This document shows, piece by piece, positions 54,608 through 63,658 of a stretch of 64,000 nucleotides of DNA (its first letter is position 1; every line of letters begins with the position of its first letter). The notes beneath the pieces are model-generated. The model saw only the letters and a list, made by a program, of their open reading frames with translations, was not told where the DNA came from and did not search any database. The DNA comes from Clostridiales bacterium (GTDB lineage: Bacteria > Bacillota > Clostridia > Lachnospirales > Lachnospiraceae), in assembly GCA_018365455.1 (NCBI GenBank), contig JAGZJZ010000001.1, forward strand, positions 1 to 64,000, in the 5' to 3' direction. The translations under genes and the position numbers were made by a program.

Positions 54608-54766
54608 AGGAACTGTCCCGAAATAACTCGCACACTTTACTGGTCTAAATCTCCGTCAGCACCCTGCAAAAATCCTCAACATAGCCCGCTATGCCTCCGG
54701 TTTTTGCAGGGCACTCCCGAAGATTTATCCTCAGTAAATTGCACAAGTTATTTCTGAACAGTTCCT
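54608..54766. repeat. 159-bp long-armed hairpin element overlapping the miaB 3' end
   Basis: A single large inverted repeat: AGGAACTGT (54608-54616) with ACAGTTCCT (54758-54766), then AAATAACT/AGTTATTT, TTTACT/AGTAAA, AAATCT/AGATTT, CCCTGCAAAAA/TTTTTGCAGGG, and an apex CATAGCCCGCTATG. The apex resembles that of the elements at 21.2 and 23.0 kb, but the arms differ. The miaB stop (TGA) is inside the right arm. Confidence 0.85.
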
Positions 54767-56221
54767 TACTATTTCACCCATGTAATAAAAGCCTTTGCAT
54801 TCCTTAAGATGTACATTCACGATCTTGCCAACAAGTTCATCGGTACCCGGGAAATGTACCAGAAGGTTGTTGCTTAAACGTCCGGTCATCAAGCTGCTGT
54901 CGTGGTCATTCACCTCTTCTACCAGTACCGGGAGAGTGGAGCCGGTGTATCTGGCTGTCATCTCTCTGGAAATCTCCTGGACTTCTTTTAAAAGCCTGTC
55001 AAAGCGGTCTTTTACCTGGTCTTCCGGCACCTGATCATCTTTGGCTGCTGCAGGGGTCCCGGTTCGTTTGGAATAGATAAAGGTAAATGCACTGTCAAAC
55101 CGGACTTGTCTTACCACGTCCAGTGTTTCTAAAAAGTCTTCCTCTGATTCGCCCGGAAAACCTACAATAATATCTGTGGTCAGGGAGATATCCGGTACTG
55201 CTGCACGAAGCCTGTCCACCAGATCCAGATACTGCTCTTTTGTATAGTGGCGGTTCATCTCTTTTAAAATCCTGGAGCTTCCGGATTGCAGAGGCAGATG
55301 CATGTGTTTGCAGATTTTAGTTGAGTTCTTCATAGTTTCAATCAGTTCCTCTGACAGATCCTTTGGATGGGATGTCATAAAACGGATTCGTTCAAGGCCT
55401 TCAATCTGTTCGATTTCTTTTAAAAGTCCCGCAAAGCTCATGGGCGTTTCCAGGTTCTTTCCATAGGAATTTACGTTTTGTCCCAGAAGCATGACTTCTA
55501 CCACGCCATCTGCAACCAGACGTTTGATCTCCCGGACAATATCCATGGGATTCCTGCTGCGCTCTCTTCCCCGCACATAAGGTACAATACAGTAACTGCA
55601 GAAATTGTTACATCCAAACATGATATTAATGCCCGATTTGAACGGATACTTCCGCTCGCTTGGCAGATCTTCCACGATTTTGTCCGTGTCTTTCCAGATA
55701 TCAATTACCATACGGGATGAGTCGTAGCGTGTGGCAATTAACTCAGCAAATTTATAGATATTATGAGTTCCGAAAATCAGATCTACAAAGCGGTAGCTTT
55801 GTTTTAGCTTTTCTACAACCTTCGGTTCCTGCATCATGCAGCCGCAAAGGGCAATCAGCATGTGTGGATTTTTTTTCTTGATGCTGTTTAAGGCACCCAG
55901 TCTTCCATACACTCTCTGATTAGCATTTTCCCTGACGGTACAGGTATTGTAAATTACAAAGTCCGCGTGCTCATCTTCGATGATCTCGTATCCGATCTGC
56001 TCCAGAATACCGGTTAACTTCTCGGAGTCCCTTGCATTCATCTGACAGCCAAAGGTAACAGTGGATGCGGTTAACCTCCGGCCCAGACGTTCGCTTTGTT
56101 CCTGAACCATTTCCCGGCACTTTTTTATATAGTAGTACTGACGGAAAGGTTCTGTTACCGGGGGTTCTTTATTTAAATCTATTTTCTCTAATGCTTCTTC
56201 CAATTCTTTTTCCAAATTCAT
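54731..56221 (-). CDS. miaB: tRNA-2-methylthio-N6-dimethylallyladenosine synthase
   Basis: A 496-residue radical SAM methylthiotransferase. The N-terminal cluster cysteines are in FGCQMN, CTVREN and LCGCM; the radical SAM motif is GCNNFCSYCIVP (CxxxCxxC); a C-terminal TRAM domain ends near GFYYMGEIV. It adds the methylthio group at C2 of i6A37 made by MiaA. The last eleven residues (RNCSEITCAIY) are encoded by the arm of the long hairpin element, so the native end seems to have been replaced. AGGAG precedes the ATG. Confidence 0.95.
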   Translation of the reverse strand: MNLEKELEEALEKIDLNKEPPVTEPFRQYYYIKKCREMVQEQSERLGRRLTASTVTFGCQMNARDSEKLTGILEQIGYEIIEDEHADFVIYNTCTVRENANQRVYGRLGALNSIKKKNPHMLIALCGCMMQEPKVVEKLKQSYRFVDLIFGTHNIYKFAELIATRYDSSRMVIDIWKDTDKIVEDLPSERKYPFKSGINIMFGCNNFCSYCIVPYVRGRERSRNPMDIVREIKRLVADGVVEVMLLGQNVNSYGKNLETPMSFAGLLKEIEQIEGLERIRFMTSHPKDLSEELIETMKNSTKICKHMHLPLQSGSSRILKEMNRHYTKEQYLDLVDRLRAAVPDISLTTDIIVGFPGESEEDFLETLDVVRQVRFDSAFTFIYSKRTGTPAAAKDDQVPEDQVKDRFDRLLKEVQEISREMTARYTGSTLPVLVEEVNDHDSSLMTGRLSNNLLVHFPGTDELVGKIVNVHLKECKGFYYMGEIVRNCSEITCAIY

Positions 56222-56314
56222 GAATCATACTCCTTGTCATTTCGTACTGGAGCCTGTGTGAAAATGCTTTTTTCAACTGCGCAATTTCCATACATGCTCA
56301 AGGCATATGAAAAT

Positions 56315-56323
56315 ATTATAACA
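56315..56323 (-). promoter_or_regulatory. Extended -10 promoter for miaB-mutS-mutL-miaA
   Basis: On the minus strand TGTTATAAT (TGnTATAAT) reads towards miaB about 95 bases upstream of its ATG; the -35 region is only T-rich. It lies just inside the repeat-containing gap upstream of miaB. Confidence 0.5.
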
Positions 56324-56381
56324 AAAACCGACAAAAAAAGAAATCATTATTTTTTAGAATATTATTACTGTCCCGCAGCAG

Positions 56382-56421
56382 GATCATACAGCTGGCACAA
56401 AGCAATTTTCAAATACGCTCC
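56382..56421. repeat. Half copy of the palindromic intergenic element
   Basis: ACAGCTGGCACAAAGCAATT followed by TTCAAATACGCTC matches the right-hand half of the copies at 21.2 and 23.0 kb. It ends within the last codons of the M14 peptidase gene (56409 onward). Confidence 0.6.
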
Positions 56422-57275
56422 AAAAATGAAAAAGGAATCTTTTTAATTTCCTCATAAGTATGGATCTGATATTCCGTATCCAGAGGGAAAACAGCTTCGT
56501 CAGCAACGGTTTCTACGGTCAGAGCCAGTTTGTGAAAAACTTCTGAGTAATAGTTTACGGAGTTACCGCCGCTGCTTGCATCCCCGAATTCATCCCCGCT
56601 GCTGCCAAGGTCATAATGGGCAAGTGATTGAAGATGCCTTGCCATCCGTTCACTTTCCTTATTATAGGAAGCCGGCATTGCACCCCGGAAGTAATAAATG
56701 ATCTGGCCTCTGGAGTGAAAATCTATGTACCCAACGGAATTTGGAAATTGCCTGAATACTCCGATTAAAGCTTTTGTCTCATTCTCGCTTCCGGGATAAA
56801 GCATACGTCCCTGCACACAAAATGATTTGCATGGAAAATTTCGGTTGATATCCACTCCCCTACCGTTAAATTTCCATTCTTCATAGGGGATGTCATCCAT
56901 TAAAATAGTATGACGGTAGATTGGATTGCGGATGGATTGGTATCCGCATAAAGCGATTTCGTATCCGTCCGGATTCATCAGCGGCAGGAAACAGATGCTG
57001 TATGTTTCCATCAGCTTTTTCACGGGCTCCGGATTCATGCAGTAATCCTCGATTATTTTTAACATTAAGATTGGATTAACACTTTCTCTGCCGTGTATTC
57101 CGGCGCTGCAAATCAGACATTTGTCAGATGCTCCCATCTGAAGCATTGGTATTTTACGCTCATCGTGGCTGTAACCTATGATGGATAATTTGAGAAGATC
57201 AGAATATCGGCATTCCAATTCATAGATGCACTGCATGATTTCTTCATATGTATAAGTTTGATTTAAAGTTACCAC
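56409..57275 (-). CDS. M14 family zinc carboxypeptidase-like protein
   Basis: A 288-residue cytosolic-looking M14 peptidase with the zinc ligands His and Glu in GIHGRESV, a further His in DFHSRGQ, and a probable catalytic Glu in LTVETVAD. It resembles gamma-D-glutamyl-meso-diaminopimelate peptidases such as the catalytic part of ENP1, but lacks the LysM domains and has no signal peptide. Peptidoglycan peptide recycling is a reasonable guess. The start is GTG 57275 behind AAGGAG. Its last codons run into a copy of the dispersed element. Confidence 0.82.
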   Translation of the reverse strand: MVTLNQTYTYEEIMQCIYELECRYSDLLKLSIIGYSHDERKIPMLQMGASDKCLICSAGIHGRESVNPILMLKIIEDYCMNPEPVKKLMETYSICFLPLMNPDGYEIALCGYQSIRNPIYRHTILMDDIPYEEWKFNGRGVDINRNFPCKSFCVQGRMLYPGSENETKALIGVFRQFPNSVGYIDFHSRGQIIYYFRGAMPASYNKESERMARHLQSLAHYDLGSSGDEFGDASSGGNSVNYYSEVFHKLALTVETVADEAVFPLDTEYQIHTYEEIKKIPFSFLERI

Positions 57276-57296
57276 ATCTGCACACTCCTTCCTCTG

Positions 57297-57403
57297 GAGC
57301 GTGTCTGAAATTTGCTTCCTGACAGCTGTACATTTCAGTGTATTCTACATTTGATCGTAAAATGGGGCGTACAGATGGCGGGAATTAATTATCAAACTCG
57401 CTC
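57297..57403. repeat. Palindromic intergenic element, both halves present
   Basis: GAGCGTGTCTGAAATTTGC (57297 onward) with TTCCTGACAGCTGTAC, then in opposite orientation GTACAGATGGCGGGAATTAA and TATCAAACTCGCTC (ends 57403). The two halves are about 70% complementary by eye. This copy shows that the shorter forms elsewhere are halves or deletion forms of one palindrome. Confidence 0.75.
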
Positions 57404-57443
57404 TTATCAGTATATGAAAATAAATCTGCAAATATGACAAAAC

Positions 57444-57476
57444 TCCAGATCAGCTGTTATGATTCGCCAATCTGGA
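57444..57476 (-). terminator. Terminator downstream of proA
   Basis: TCCAGAT (57444-57450) with ATCTGGA (57470-57476); on the minus strand the stem is followed by GTTTTG. It lies ten bases after the proA stop. Confidence 0.6.
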
Positions 57477-57485
57477 ATTTCCTAG

Positions 57486-58733
57486 TTACTTACGGATTTG
57501 TCCGTTTCCGTAAATGATATATTTTGTTGTAGTCAGCGCCAGGAGACCCATCGGACCTCTGGCATGAAGTTTTTGTGTACTAATGCCGATTTCTGCACCA
57601 AATCCAAATTCAAATCCATCCGTAAACCGGGTGGATGAGTTTACATAGACCGCAGCAGCATCAATTTCTTCCAGGAACTTCTGGGAATGGGCATAATCAT
57701 TTGTGATGATCGCCTCGGAATGTCCTGTATTATATTTGTTAATATGGGAAATGGCATCTGCTATGGAATCAACCGTTTTAACAGACAGGATGTAATCCAG
57801 GTACTCACTGCCCCAGTCTTCATCGGAAGCAGGCAGCACACCTGCTGCTGCATCCATCGCAGGTTTATCACCCCGAAGCTCTACCTTTTTTTCGTCCAGG
57901 CGTTTTTTCAATGCCGGGAGCAGGGCATTTATTACATCCTTATGTACAACAATGGATTCACATGCATTGCATACACCTATTCTCTGGGTTTTTGCATTGA
58001 ATATAATATCGATAGCCATATTAAGATCTGCTGTTTCATCTACATAGATGTGGCAGTTTCCGGTTCCGGTTTCGATTACCGGGATGGTGCTGTTGTTCAC
58101 AACCGCTTTAATTAAGCCGGCACCCCCTCTTGGGATTAGCACATCTACGTACTGGTTTAATTTCATAAATGCAGTTGTGGTTTCCCGGTTACTGTCCTCG
58201 ATCAGCTGAATGGCATCTTCTGTAATATTCTGAGCCGCTAGTGCCTTGCGGATTACGGATACGATGGCCTTATTCGAATGGATGGCATCACTTCCGCCTT
58301 TTAGTATAACAGCATTTCCGGTTTTAAAGCAGAGTCCGAAAGCATCTGCCGTAACATTGGGGCGGGATTCGTAAATAATACCCACGACACCAAGGGGGAC
58401 TCTTTTTTGACCGATCATTAAACCGTTGGGGCGCTTTTTCATAGAAAGAACCTCTCCGATGGGGTCTTCTAGAGCCACCAGCTGGGTCAGCCCTTCCGCC
58501 ATTCCTTCGATCCGTGCCCGGGTCAGCAAAAGGCGGTCAACCAGCCCTTCTTTCATCTGGTTTGCACGGGCTGCTTCAATGTCTTTTTCATTTTCTTTTA
58601 ATATGGTATCGCTTTCCTTTAAAAGGGCATCAGCTACTGCTTCCAGTGCCGCATTCTTTTTCAGGGTTTCTAATGTCTGCAGTGATGGTTTTGCCTCCTG
58701 GGCTTTCTGCCCAATTTCCTGTAATGTTGGCAT
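57486..58733 (-). CDS. proA: Gamma-glutamyl phosphate reductase
   Basis: A 415-residue aldehyde-dehydrogenase-fold enzyme reducing gamma-glutamyl phosphate to glutamate semialdehyde in proline synthesis. NADPH site and the catalytic cysteine in [14 protein letters not shown], plus [12 protein letters not shown] and the C-terminal [10 protein letters not shown]. The start is ATG 58733 behind AGGAGGA. It ends the proB-DUF896-cyclo-ligase-proA operon. Confidence 0.97.
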   Translation of the reverse strand: MPTLQEIGQKAQEAKPSLQTLETLKKNAALEAVADALLKESDTILKENEKDIEAARANQMKEGLVDRLLLTRARIEGMAEGLTQLVALEDPIGEVLSMKKRPNGLMIGQKRVPLGVVGIIYESRPNVTADAFGLCFKTGNAVILKGGSDAIHSNKAIVSVIRKALAAQNITEDAIQLIEDSNRETTTAFMKLNQYVDVLIPRGGAGLIKAVVNNSTIPVIETGTGNCHIYVDETADLNMAIDIIFNAKTQRIGVCNACESIVVHKDVINALLPALKKRLDEKKVELRGDKPAMDAAAGVLPASDEDWGSEYLDYILSVKTVDSIADAISHINKYNTGHSEAIITNDYAHSQKFLEEIDAAAVYVNSSTRFTDGFEFGFGAEIGISTQKLHARGPMGLLALTTTKYIIYGNGQIRK

Positions 58734-58778
58734 CTTAATCCTCCTCACAATTGTTTTTGCGGTATCCTTACCATTAAT

Positions 58779-59327
58779 CTATGCAAAGTAGCATGCAGCA
58801 GGTGTAATCAGTATCTGGGGCAGAATATCGTGTACATCAGACGGGACTGCATCTACTACCTGAAAATCAAAAGCAACTGCTATAGTTTTGTGTTTCTTAT
58901 GTATACTCAGATACCGGTCATAAAATCCCTTTCCATAACCGCATCTGTGGCATGCAGAATCAAAAGCTACACCGGGAACGATTACCAGTGCATCTTCTTC
59001 AAGAGCCTGCTCGGAGGTTTGCGGTTCTGGAATATGAAAATAACCGGGTGCCACATCCTCATAAGAATGGATATAATAATAATCCATATCAGCGCCCTTT
59101 ACCTTAGGTGCCGCTACACGTTTCTTCTGCCGCCAGGCCTCTTCGATGAGTTCCCTGGTGGAAACCTCTCCGTTATAATCCATATAGACGTAGATACAGT
59201 CTGCCTTTTGAAAATCTTCCGACCGGATGATCTTCTGGCAGATTTCATGGCTGTCTTTTCGGATTATCTCGGGAGTCAGCTGTGCACGTTTTTGAAATAT
59301 CTTTTTTCTAATTTCCTTTTTTTCCAT
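58779..59327 (-). CDS. 5-formyltetrahydrofolate cyclo-ligase
   Basis: A 182-residue ATP-dependent enzyme turning 5-formyl-THF into 5,10-methenyl-THF. Family blocks: N-terminal KKEIRKKIFQKR, the phosphate-binding VIVPGVAFDSACHRCGYGKGFYDRYL, and a C-terminal VDAVPSDVHD. AGGTATAAAT precedes the ATG. It sits between DUF896 and proA in the proline operon, a location with no obvious pathway logic. Confidence 0.94.
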   Translation of the reverse strand: MEKKEIRKKIFQKRAQLTPEIIRKDSHEICQKIIRSEDFQKADCIYVYMDYNGEVSTRELIEEAWRQKKRVAAPKVKGADMDYYYIHSYEDVAPGYFHIPEPQTSEQALEEDALVIVPGVAFDSACHRCGYGKGFYDRYLSIHKKHKTIAVAFDFQVVDAVPSDVHDILPQILITPAACYFA

Positions 59328-59353
59328 ATTTATACCTTGCTGTTCCTCAATTA

Positions 59354-59578
59354 TCAGTTTGAAGGTGATTTTCCTCCAAACTTTTCACCTAAATTTACGA
59401 TGGTGCCGTCTTCTTCCTGCATATCAATATTATTTAACTGGCTTCTTAAATTACTGCGGATGGATTCCACATATTCTCTTCGCAGGTCTGCCTGTTCCTT
59501 TTTTTCCGGTTCGGTCAGTCCCTCCGCTTTTGATTTTCTAGCCAGTGCATTGATTCGATCTAATTTTTCCTGATTCAT
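59354..59578 (-). CDS. DUF896 protein (YnzC-like)
   Basis: A 74-residue soluble protein with the YnzC helical-hairpin motif LDRINALARKSKAEGLTEPE, then EKKEQADLRREYVESIRSN. In Bacillus yneA and ynzC belong to the same SOS-induced locus; here DUF896 lies far from lexA, inside the proline operon. Function is not established. AAAAGGAG precedes the ATG. Confidence 0.92.
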   Translation of the reverse strand: MNQEKLDRINALARKSKAEGLTEPEKKEQADLRREYVESIRSNLRSQLNNIDMQEEDGTIVNLGEKFGGKSPSN

Positions 59579-59602
59579 AGATTCAACTCCTTTTGTTTTA
59601 TA

Positions 59603-60448
59603 TTACTGCATTTCTTCCAGGTAATCAATTAAGTAGAAATCCGCATCGGACTTTGCCAGAAACAGGGTTCCATGATTACGTCCCTGGACTATTTTATGTA
59701 GAACATGGAAATCTTCTCCGTTGGCAATTACCATATCCGTACCTGCCGAGGTAGCAATTTTAGCAGCAACCAGTTTAGTTGCCATGCCGCCGGTTCCCAC
59801 ACTGCTGGTGCTGCTGTCTTTTCCCATATTCATTAAATGATCATCCAGAGTTTCTACAATATCGATAAATTTAGCATTGGGATTCTGATTTGGGTCATCG
59901 GTAAAGAGACCGTCAATATCGGAAAGCAGAATCAGAAGATCGGCTCCCACTAATGCAGCTACGATTGCCGAAAGGGTATCATTGTCACCAAAGCGCATTT
60001 CATAGGTAGATACGGTATCATTCTCATTAACGATGGGAATTGCACCAAGCTTGAGCAATTCCTGAAAGGTGTTTAATGCATTTTTACGGCTTAAATTATC
60101 TACCATTGTATTTTTTGTCATAAGAATCTGTGCAGCCATCTGCCCGTATTCTGAAAACAGTTTTTGATATATCATCATCAGTTTTGCCTGTCCAATAGCT
60201 GCACATGCCTGCTTTCTGGCAATTTCATCCGGCTTGGATTCCATGCCTACCGCCTTTGTTCCAACTGCAATTGCACCGGAAGATACTAAAATCACATCTT
60301 TTCCCATATTGCGCAGATCGCTTAATTCACGTACCAGAATTTCCAGTTTCGTCAGGTTCAGCGCGCCTGTTTCCTCATGTGTCAAAGAAGAGGATCCGAT
60401 TTTTACAACAATTCTTTTCTTATCTATTAGTTTTTCGCGAATGTTCAC
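59603..60448 (-). CDS. proB: Glutamate 5-kinase, PUA-less
   Basis: A 281-residue amino-acid kinase phosphorylating glutamate gamma-carboxylate, first step of proline synthesis. Motifs: VKIGSSSLT near the N-terminus, SSGAIAVG, ENDTVST, DIDGLFTDDP and GTGGMATKL. It ends right after the kinase domain, lacking the C-terminal PUA domain of the 360-residue E. coli form; such short ProB enzymes are known. The start is GTG 60448 behind AAGGAGG. It leads the proB-proA operon. Confidence 0.96.
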   Translation of the reverse strand: MNIREKLIDKKRIVVKIGSSSLTHEETGALNLTKLEILVRELSDLRNMGKDVILVSSGAIAVGTKAVGMESKPDEIARKQACAAIGQAKLMMIYQKLFSEYGQMAAQILMTKNTMVDNLSRKNALNTFQELLKLGAIPIVNENDTVSTYEMRFGDNDTLSAIVAALVGADLLILLSDIDGLFTDDPNQNPNAKFIDIVETLDDHLMNMGKDSSTSSVGTGGMATKLVAAKIATSAGTDMVIANGEDFHVLHKIVQGRNHGTLFLAKSDADFYLIDYLEEMQ

Positions 60449-60510
60449 TTTGTGCCTCCTTCACTATTTCCAAACTATCTTACACCATTTTCAGGAAATC
60501 GTCCAGTGGT

Positions 60511-60885
60511 CTATGTGGAATAATTCTCTAAAAAATTATACAGCTCACTGAAATCGTCCAGGTATTTTCCTTCTTTGATCTCCTCCTGCACACTTTCCGG
60601 GAGGCGGTTCATGTGGATGTTGGTATATTCATAAAGGATATCATCCTTTGTACGGTATACGGTTATTTTTCCATTTTCTTCTTTCAGATAGAATTTTCCT
60701 TTATCAGAGGCATCTGCGGTTACTTTTTTATCTTTGCTGAATGATACATCTTTCGCCTGCATTTTTAAAATTTCATCCTGCCCGGACTGCAATTCATAGT
60801 TATGCGTCCAGCGGTAGCTGGCATAGTAGGCGAAACATAATAAACAGACGCTAAATAAAACGCCGACACTATATTTCCATTTCAT
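60511..60885 (-). CDS. BofC C-terminal domain-like membrane-anchored protein
   Basis: A 124-residue protein with one N-terminal membrane helix (about residues 5-22) and a small extracytoplasmic domain (FYLKEENGKITVYRTKDDILYEYTNI) resembling the BofC C-terminal domain. In Bacillus BofC controls sporulation signalling; here only the pattern is shared, so the role is open. AAAGGAG precedes the ATG. It is upstream of proB on the same strand, 62 bp apart. Confidence 0.7.
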   Translation of the reverse strand: MKWKYSVGVLFSVCLLCFAYYASYRWTHNYELQSGQDEILKMQAKDVSFSKDKKVTADASDKGKFYLKEENGKITVYRTKDDILYEYTNIHMNRLPESVQEEIKEGKYLDDFSELYNFLENYST

Positions 60886-61036
60886 AAGATCACTCCTTTG
60901 GAAATAGTATCGGCATTCTCAGATTACTTATGCACGTTTATTGTCACTTTCTAGTCAAAAATACGCTTTTTATGGAATTTGTGACTTCGCGGCAGTCGTC
61001 AATTGGATTCGCAAGCGCATCCGTCCGGCTCATTGC

Positions 61037-61858
61037 TCACGATAATAAATATTTGAGATTCGGTTCTAAGAGAACCCCTTCTTTTACCGGATATCCGTAT
61101 CGGTCACCGGACTGTATGCATCTGCAGACAAATTGATGGGCTTCCTCTGCTGCATTTACCAGATCGGTGCCTTGCATCAGTTTTCCAAACAGTACGCTGG
61201 CAAACAGATCACCAGTACCGGGATAGGATCTTCCAGTACTGGTTTTGGATAAAATCTGTATGTTTTTTCCTTCACACAGTGCGATGGATTGGGGATAACC
61301 CGGTAAAGGGACGCTGGTTATAACACAACTGCGGCACCCCTTTTCCATTAATTTTTCTGCGATGCGCCCAATTTGTTTTTCATCACTGGATTCCAGACAG
61401 GGCTCACCGGTTATCAGACAGCTTTCTGTATAATTGGGTGTCACCAGTGTGCTGTGGGGAAGTAACGCCCACATTGCCTGATTATAGGAATCGTCAAAAT
61501 TCATATAGAAGCTGCCGTGGTCACCCATAATGGGATCAAACAGAACATCTGCTTTGGGAAAGTGCTTTAAAAACTGCTGAACCTCCCGGACTGCTGGGAC
61601 ATTTCCAAGATATCCAATGAAAATGTAATCGAATGTTATTTGGTTGTTACTAAAATGTTCTGCGGCTTCTTCTACAAAGGATGGCAGGGGCATCATCACC
61701 GGTTTGCCGAAACCTCCGGTATGAGTTGACAGAATCATCGTCGGCACCGGGCAAGGCTCAATACCCATTATGGAAAATACCGGAAGTATATTTGTCATAG
61801 CAGCTTTTCCAACGCTGCACATATCATGGATTACAGCAACTCTTTTAATCGGTTTCAT
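61037..61858 (-). CDS. Pyridoxine/pyridoxamine kinase-like protein
   Basis: A 273-residue ribokinase-fold enzyme of the PdxY/PdxK branch: VAVIHDMCSVGKAAMTNILPVFS at the N-terminus, DPIMGDHGSFY in the middle and the anion-hole motif YPGTGDLFASVLFG near the C-terminus. It probably phosphorylates vitamin B6 vitamers to supply PLP. The start is ATG 61858 behind AAAGGC; a longer frame would overlap the flippase gene. It follows that gene by 11 bp. Confidence 0.88.
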   Translation of the reverse strand: MKPIKRVAVIHDMCSVGKAAMTNILPVFSIMGIEPCPVPTMILSTHTGGFGKPVMMPLPSFVEEAAEHFSNNQITFDYIFIGYLGNVPAVREVQQFLKHFPKADVLFDPIMGDHGSFYMNFDDSYNQAMWALLPHSTLVTPNYTESCLITGEPCLESSDEKQIGRIAEKLMEKGCRSCVITSVPLPGYPQSIALCEGKNIQILSKTSTGRSYPGTGDLFASVLFGKLMQGTDLVNAAEEAHQFVCRCIQSGDRYGYPVKEGVLLEPNLKYLLS

Positions 61859-61869
61859 CTGTTGCCTTT

Positions 61870-63528
61870 CTATAAAATGCGGCATTTTTTCAATATTGCA
61901 ACCATCAGTCGGCCTTTTGGCAGCTCCAGAATCTCCCGCTCCCTTATGCCCTTAAGCTTAATCAGACATACACAGTAGACAATTACTCCGATGAGGATTG
62001 CAATAATCGTGGATACTGCATTTCCCAGAAACTTATTGAACAGCCATTGCACACCGAATACGATCAGCCCCATAACTGCAGAGGACAAAAGAGGAATTAA
62101 AAATGTCTTTTTCAGCTCCTGCCGGTAATGGAGATGCTTCTTGATGGAAAGGGCATTTAATATACAGATCACAAAGGCAAAGAATATATTCGCATAGACA
62201 ACACTGTATATATTCAGAGAAGCTTTTGTTAATAACAGCATCAGTACAAATATATGTAAGACCAGAGCGATCGCTGCATGGATTAAAGGAGCTCTCAACT
62301 GATTGAGGCCCTGTAGGATTCCTGTTGTCAGTGTTGACAGCGCAAACAGAACGATCATAAGTGCACCGGCCTGCATGATTCCCGTTGTAAGGGCGCGTCC
62401 GTCATTAAAAAGAAGCTTCATGATGGGTGTGGCAAGCGCTGCCATTCCCACCGCACAGGGGATGGTAATCACCATGGTATAGCGGATGGTATTGCGCACT
62501 TTAATGGAAGCGTCTTTAAAATCATGATCTACCATTGCTTTTGTCAGGCTGGGAACCACGGAGGGCGCCAGACAGGAAGCCAGTGCCAGAGGTACATTCA
62601 TCAATACCCGGAATTTACCCACATAGACACCCCAGATGATGGTATACTGCTTTTCCGTATAACCCTGTCCGGATAAAACAGCATTAAAAATACCTTGATC
62701 CAATACAGTTATGATGTTGTAGATTACCGTACTTAAAACAACCGGAATGATGGTCATGAGGATTGCTTTGTAAATAAGTGCGTCGGGTTCCAGCCTTTTG
62801 GTAGGATCCTGGCGCATCTGCTTTTTGAAATTTCTCTGATAAGAGCTGAATATAACCACAAGGAAAATAAGCGCCACTGCTACGCTGACGACGGTACCCA
62901 GAGTACCGCCGGCTGCTCCCAATGCAGGAGGAAGAGAACTATTTCCAAGATTACTCCCTTTTTCCTTTACAATGGATGCTCCGTAATTAAATAATATGCC
63001 TGCTGCGGCAACTGAGACTACCGCATTTACAATCTGTTCAATGACCTGGGACACTGCCGTAGGAACCATAGAACCATGCCCCTGATAGAAACCGCGGAAT
63101 ACTCCTGCAATGGCAAAGATAAATACCGCCGGAGCCAGTACGCGCAGTCCATAGGAAGCCATTTCCGTCTTCATGATGTCTTTTGAAATCACGCCTGCCA
63201 GAAGGAAGGTTAAAACGGAAACGATACCTCCTGCGATTACCGCAAATTTCAGGGAACATTTAAAAACTTTATATGCATTTTTTTTCTGTCCTAAATGTAA
63301 CCGTTCTGATACCAGCTTGGATACAGCCAGAGGAAGGCTGAAGGAGGATACCATCAACAGAATGGTGTAGATTTCATTAGCTGTTGAATAGTAACTGTTT
63401 CCTTCATCTCCCAGAATATTTGTAAGGGGAATGCGGTAAATCATGCCTATAATTTTGGCAAGAATAGAAGCTACCGCAAGAATTGTACCCTGCACTAAAA
63501 ACGAATTACTCTTCTTCTTCTTTCCCAC
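61870..63528 (-). CDS. SpoVB/MurJ-type polysaccharide or lipid II flippase
   Basis: A 552-residue MOP-superfamily transporter with about 14 transmembrane helices. The N-terminus FLVQGTILAVASILAKIIGMIYRIPLTNILG and GVFRGFYQGHGSMVPTAVSQV are marks of the SpoVB/YtgP branch of MurJ-like flippases that move lipid-linked peptidoglycan precursors outward. The start is GTG 63528 with GAGG seven bases upstream. Whether it serves vegetative wall or spore cortex synthesis cannot be told. Confidence 0.88.
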   Translation of the reverse strand: MGKKKKSNSFLVQGTILAVASILAKIIGMIYRIPLTNILGDEGNSYYSTANEIYTILLMVSSFSLPLAVSKLVSERLHLGQKKNAYKVFKCSLKFAVIAGGIVSVLTFLLAGVISKDIMKTEMASYGLRVLAPAVFIFAIAGVFRGFYQGHGSMVPTAVSQVIEQIVNAVVSVAAAGILFNYGASIVKEKGSNLGNSSLPPALGAAGGTLGTVVSVAVALIFLVVIFSSYQRNFKKQMRQDPTKRLEPDALIYKAILMTIIPVVLSTVIYNIITVLDQGIFNAVLSGQGYTEKQYTIIWGVYVGKFRVLMNVPLALASCLAPSVVPSLTKAMVDHDFKDASIKVRNTIRYTMVITIPCAVGMAALATPIMKLLFNDGRALTTGIMQAGALMIVLFALSTLTTGILQGLNQLRAPLIHAAIALVLHIFVLMLLLTKASLNIYSVVYANIFFAFVICILNALSIKKHLHYRQELKKTFLIPLLSSAVMGLIVFGVQWLFNKFLGNAVSTIIAILIGVIVYCVCLIKLKGIREREILELPKGRLMVAILKKCRIL

Positions 63529-63555
63529 GTCATACCTCGTTTATCTCATGTTTTA

Positions 63556-63655
63556 TTCCCGCGGGCAACGAGCCAAACGGACATGCTGGGCTTCCATTTG
63601 GCGACTGCCGCGAGGGTCAAATTACCCCAATGCTTGCAACGGGGTACTGAATTTT
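63556..63655. other. Structured intergenic stretch with two hairpins
   Basis: Between the DUF3048 and flippase genes: TACCCC/GGGGTA (63623-63628 with 63641-63646) and a larger bulged stem of CCCGCGGGCA with TGCCGCGAGG, extended by GCCAAACGG with CCATTTGGC (about 63558-63616). No T tract follows, so it looks like a structured element rather than a terminator. Confidence 0.6.
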
Positions 63656-63658
63656 TCA

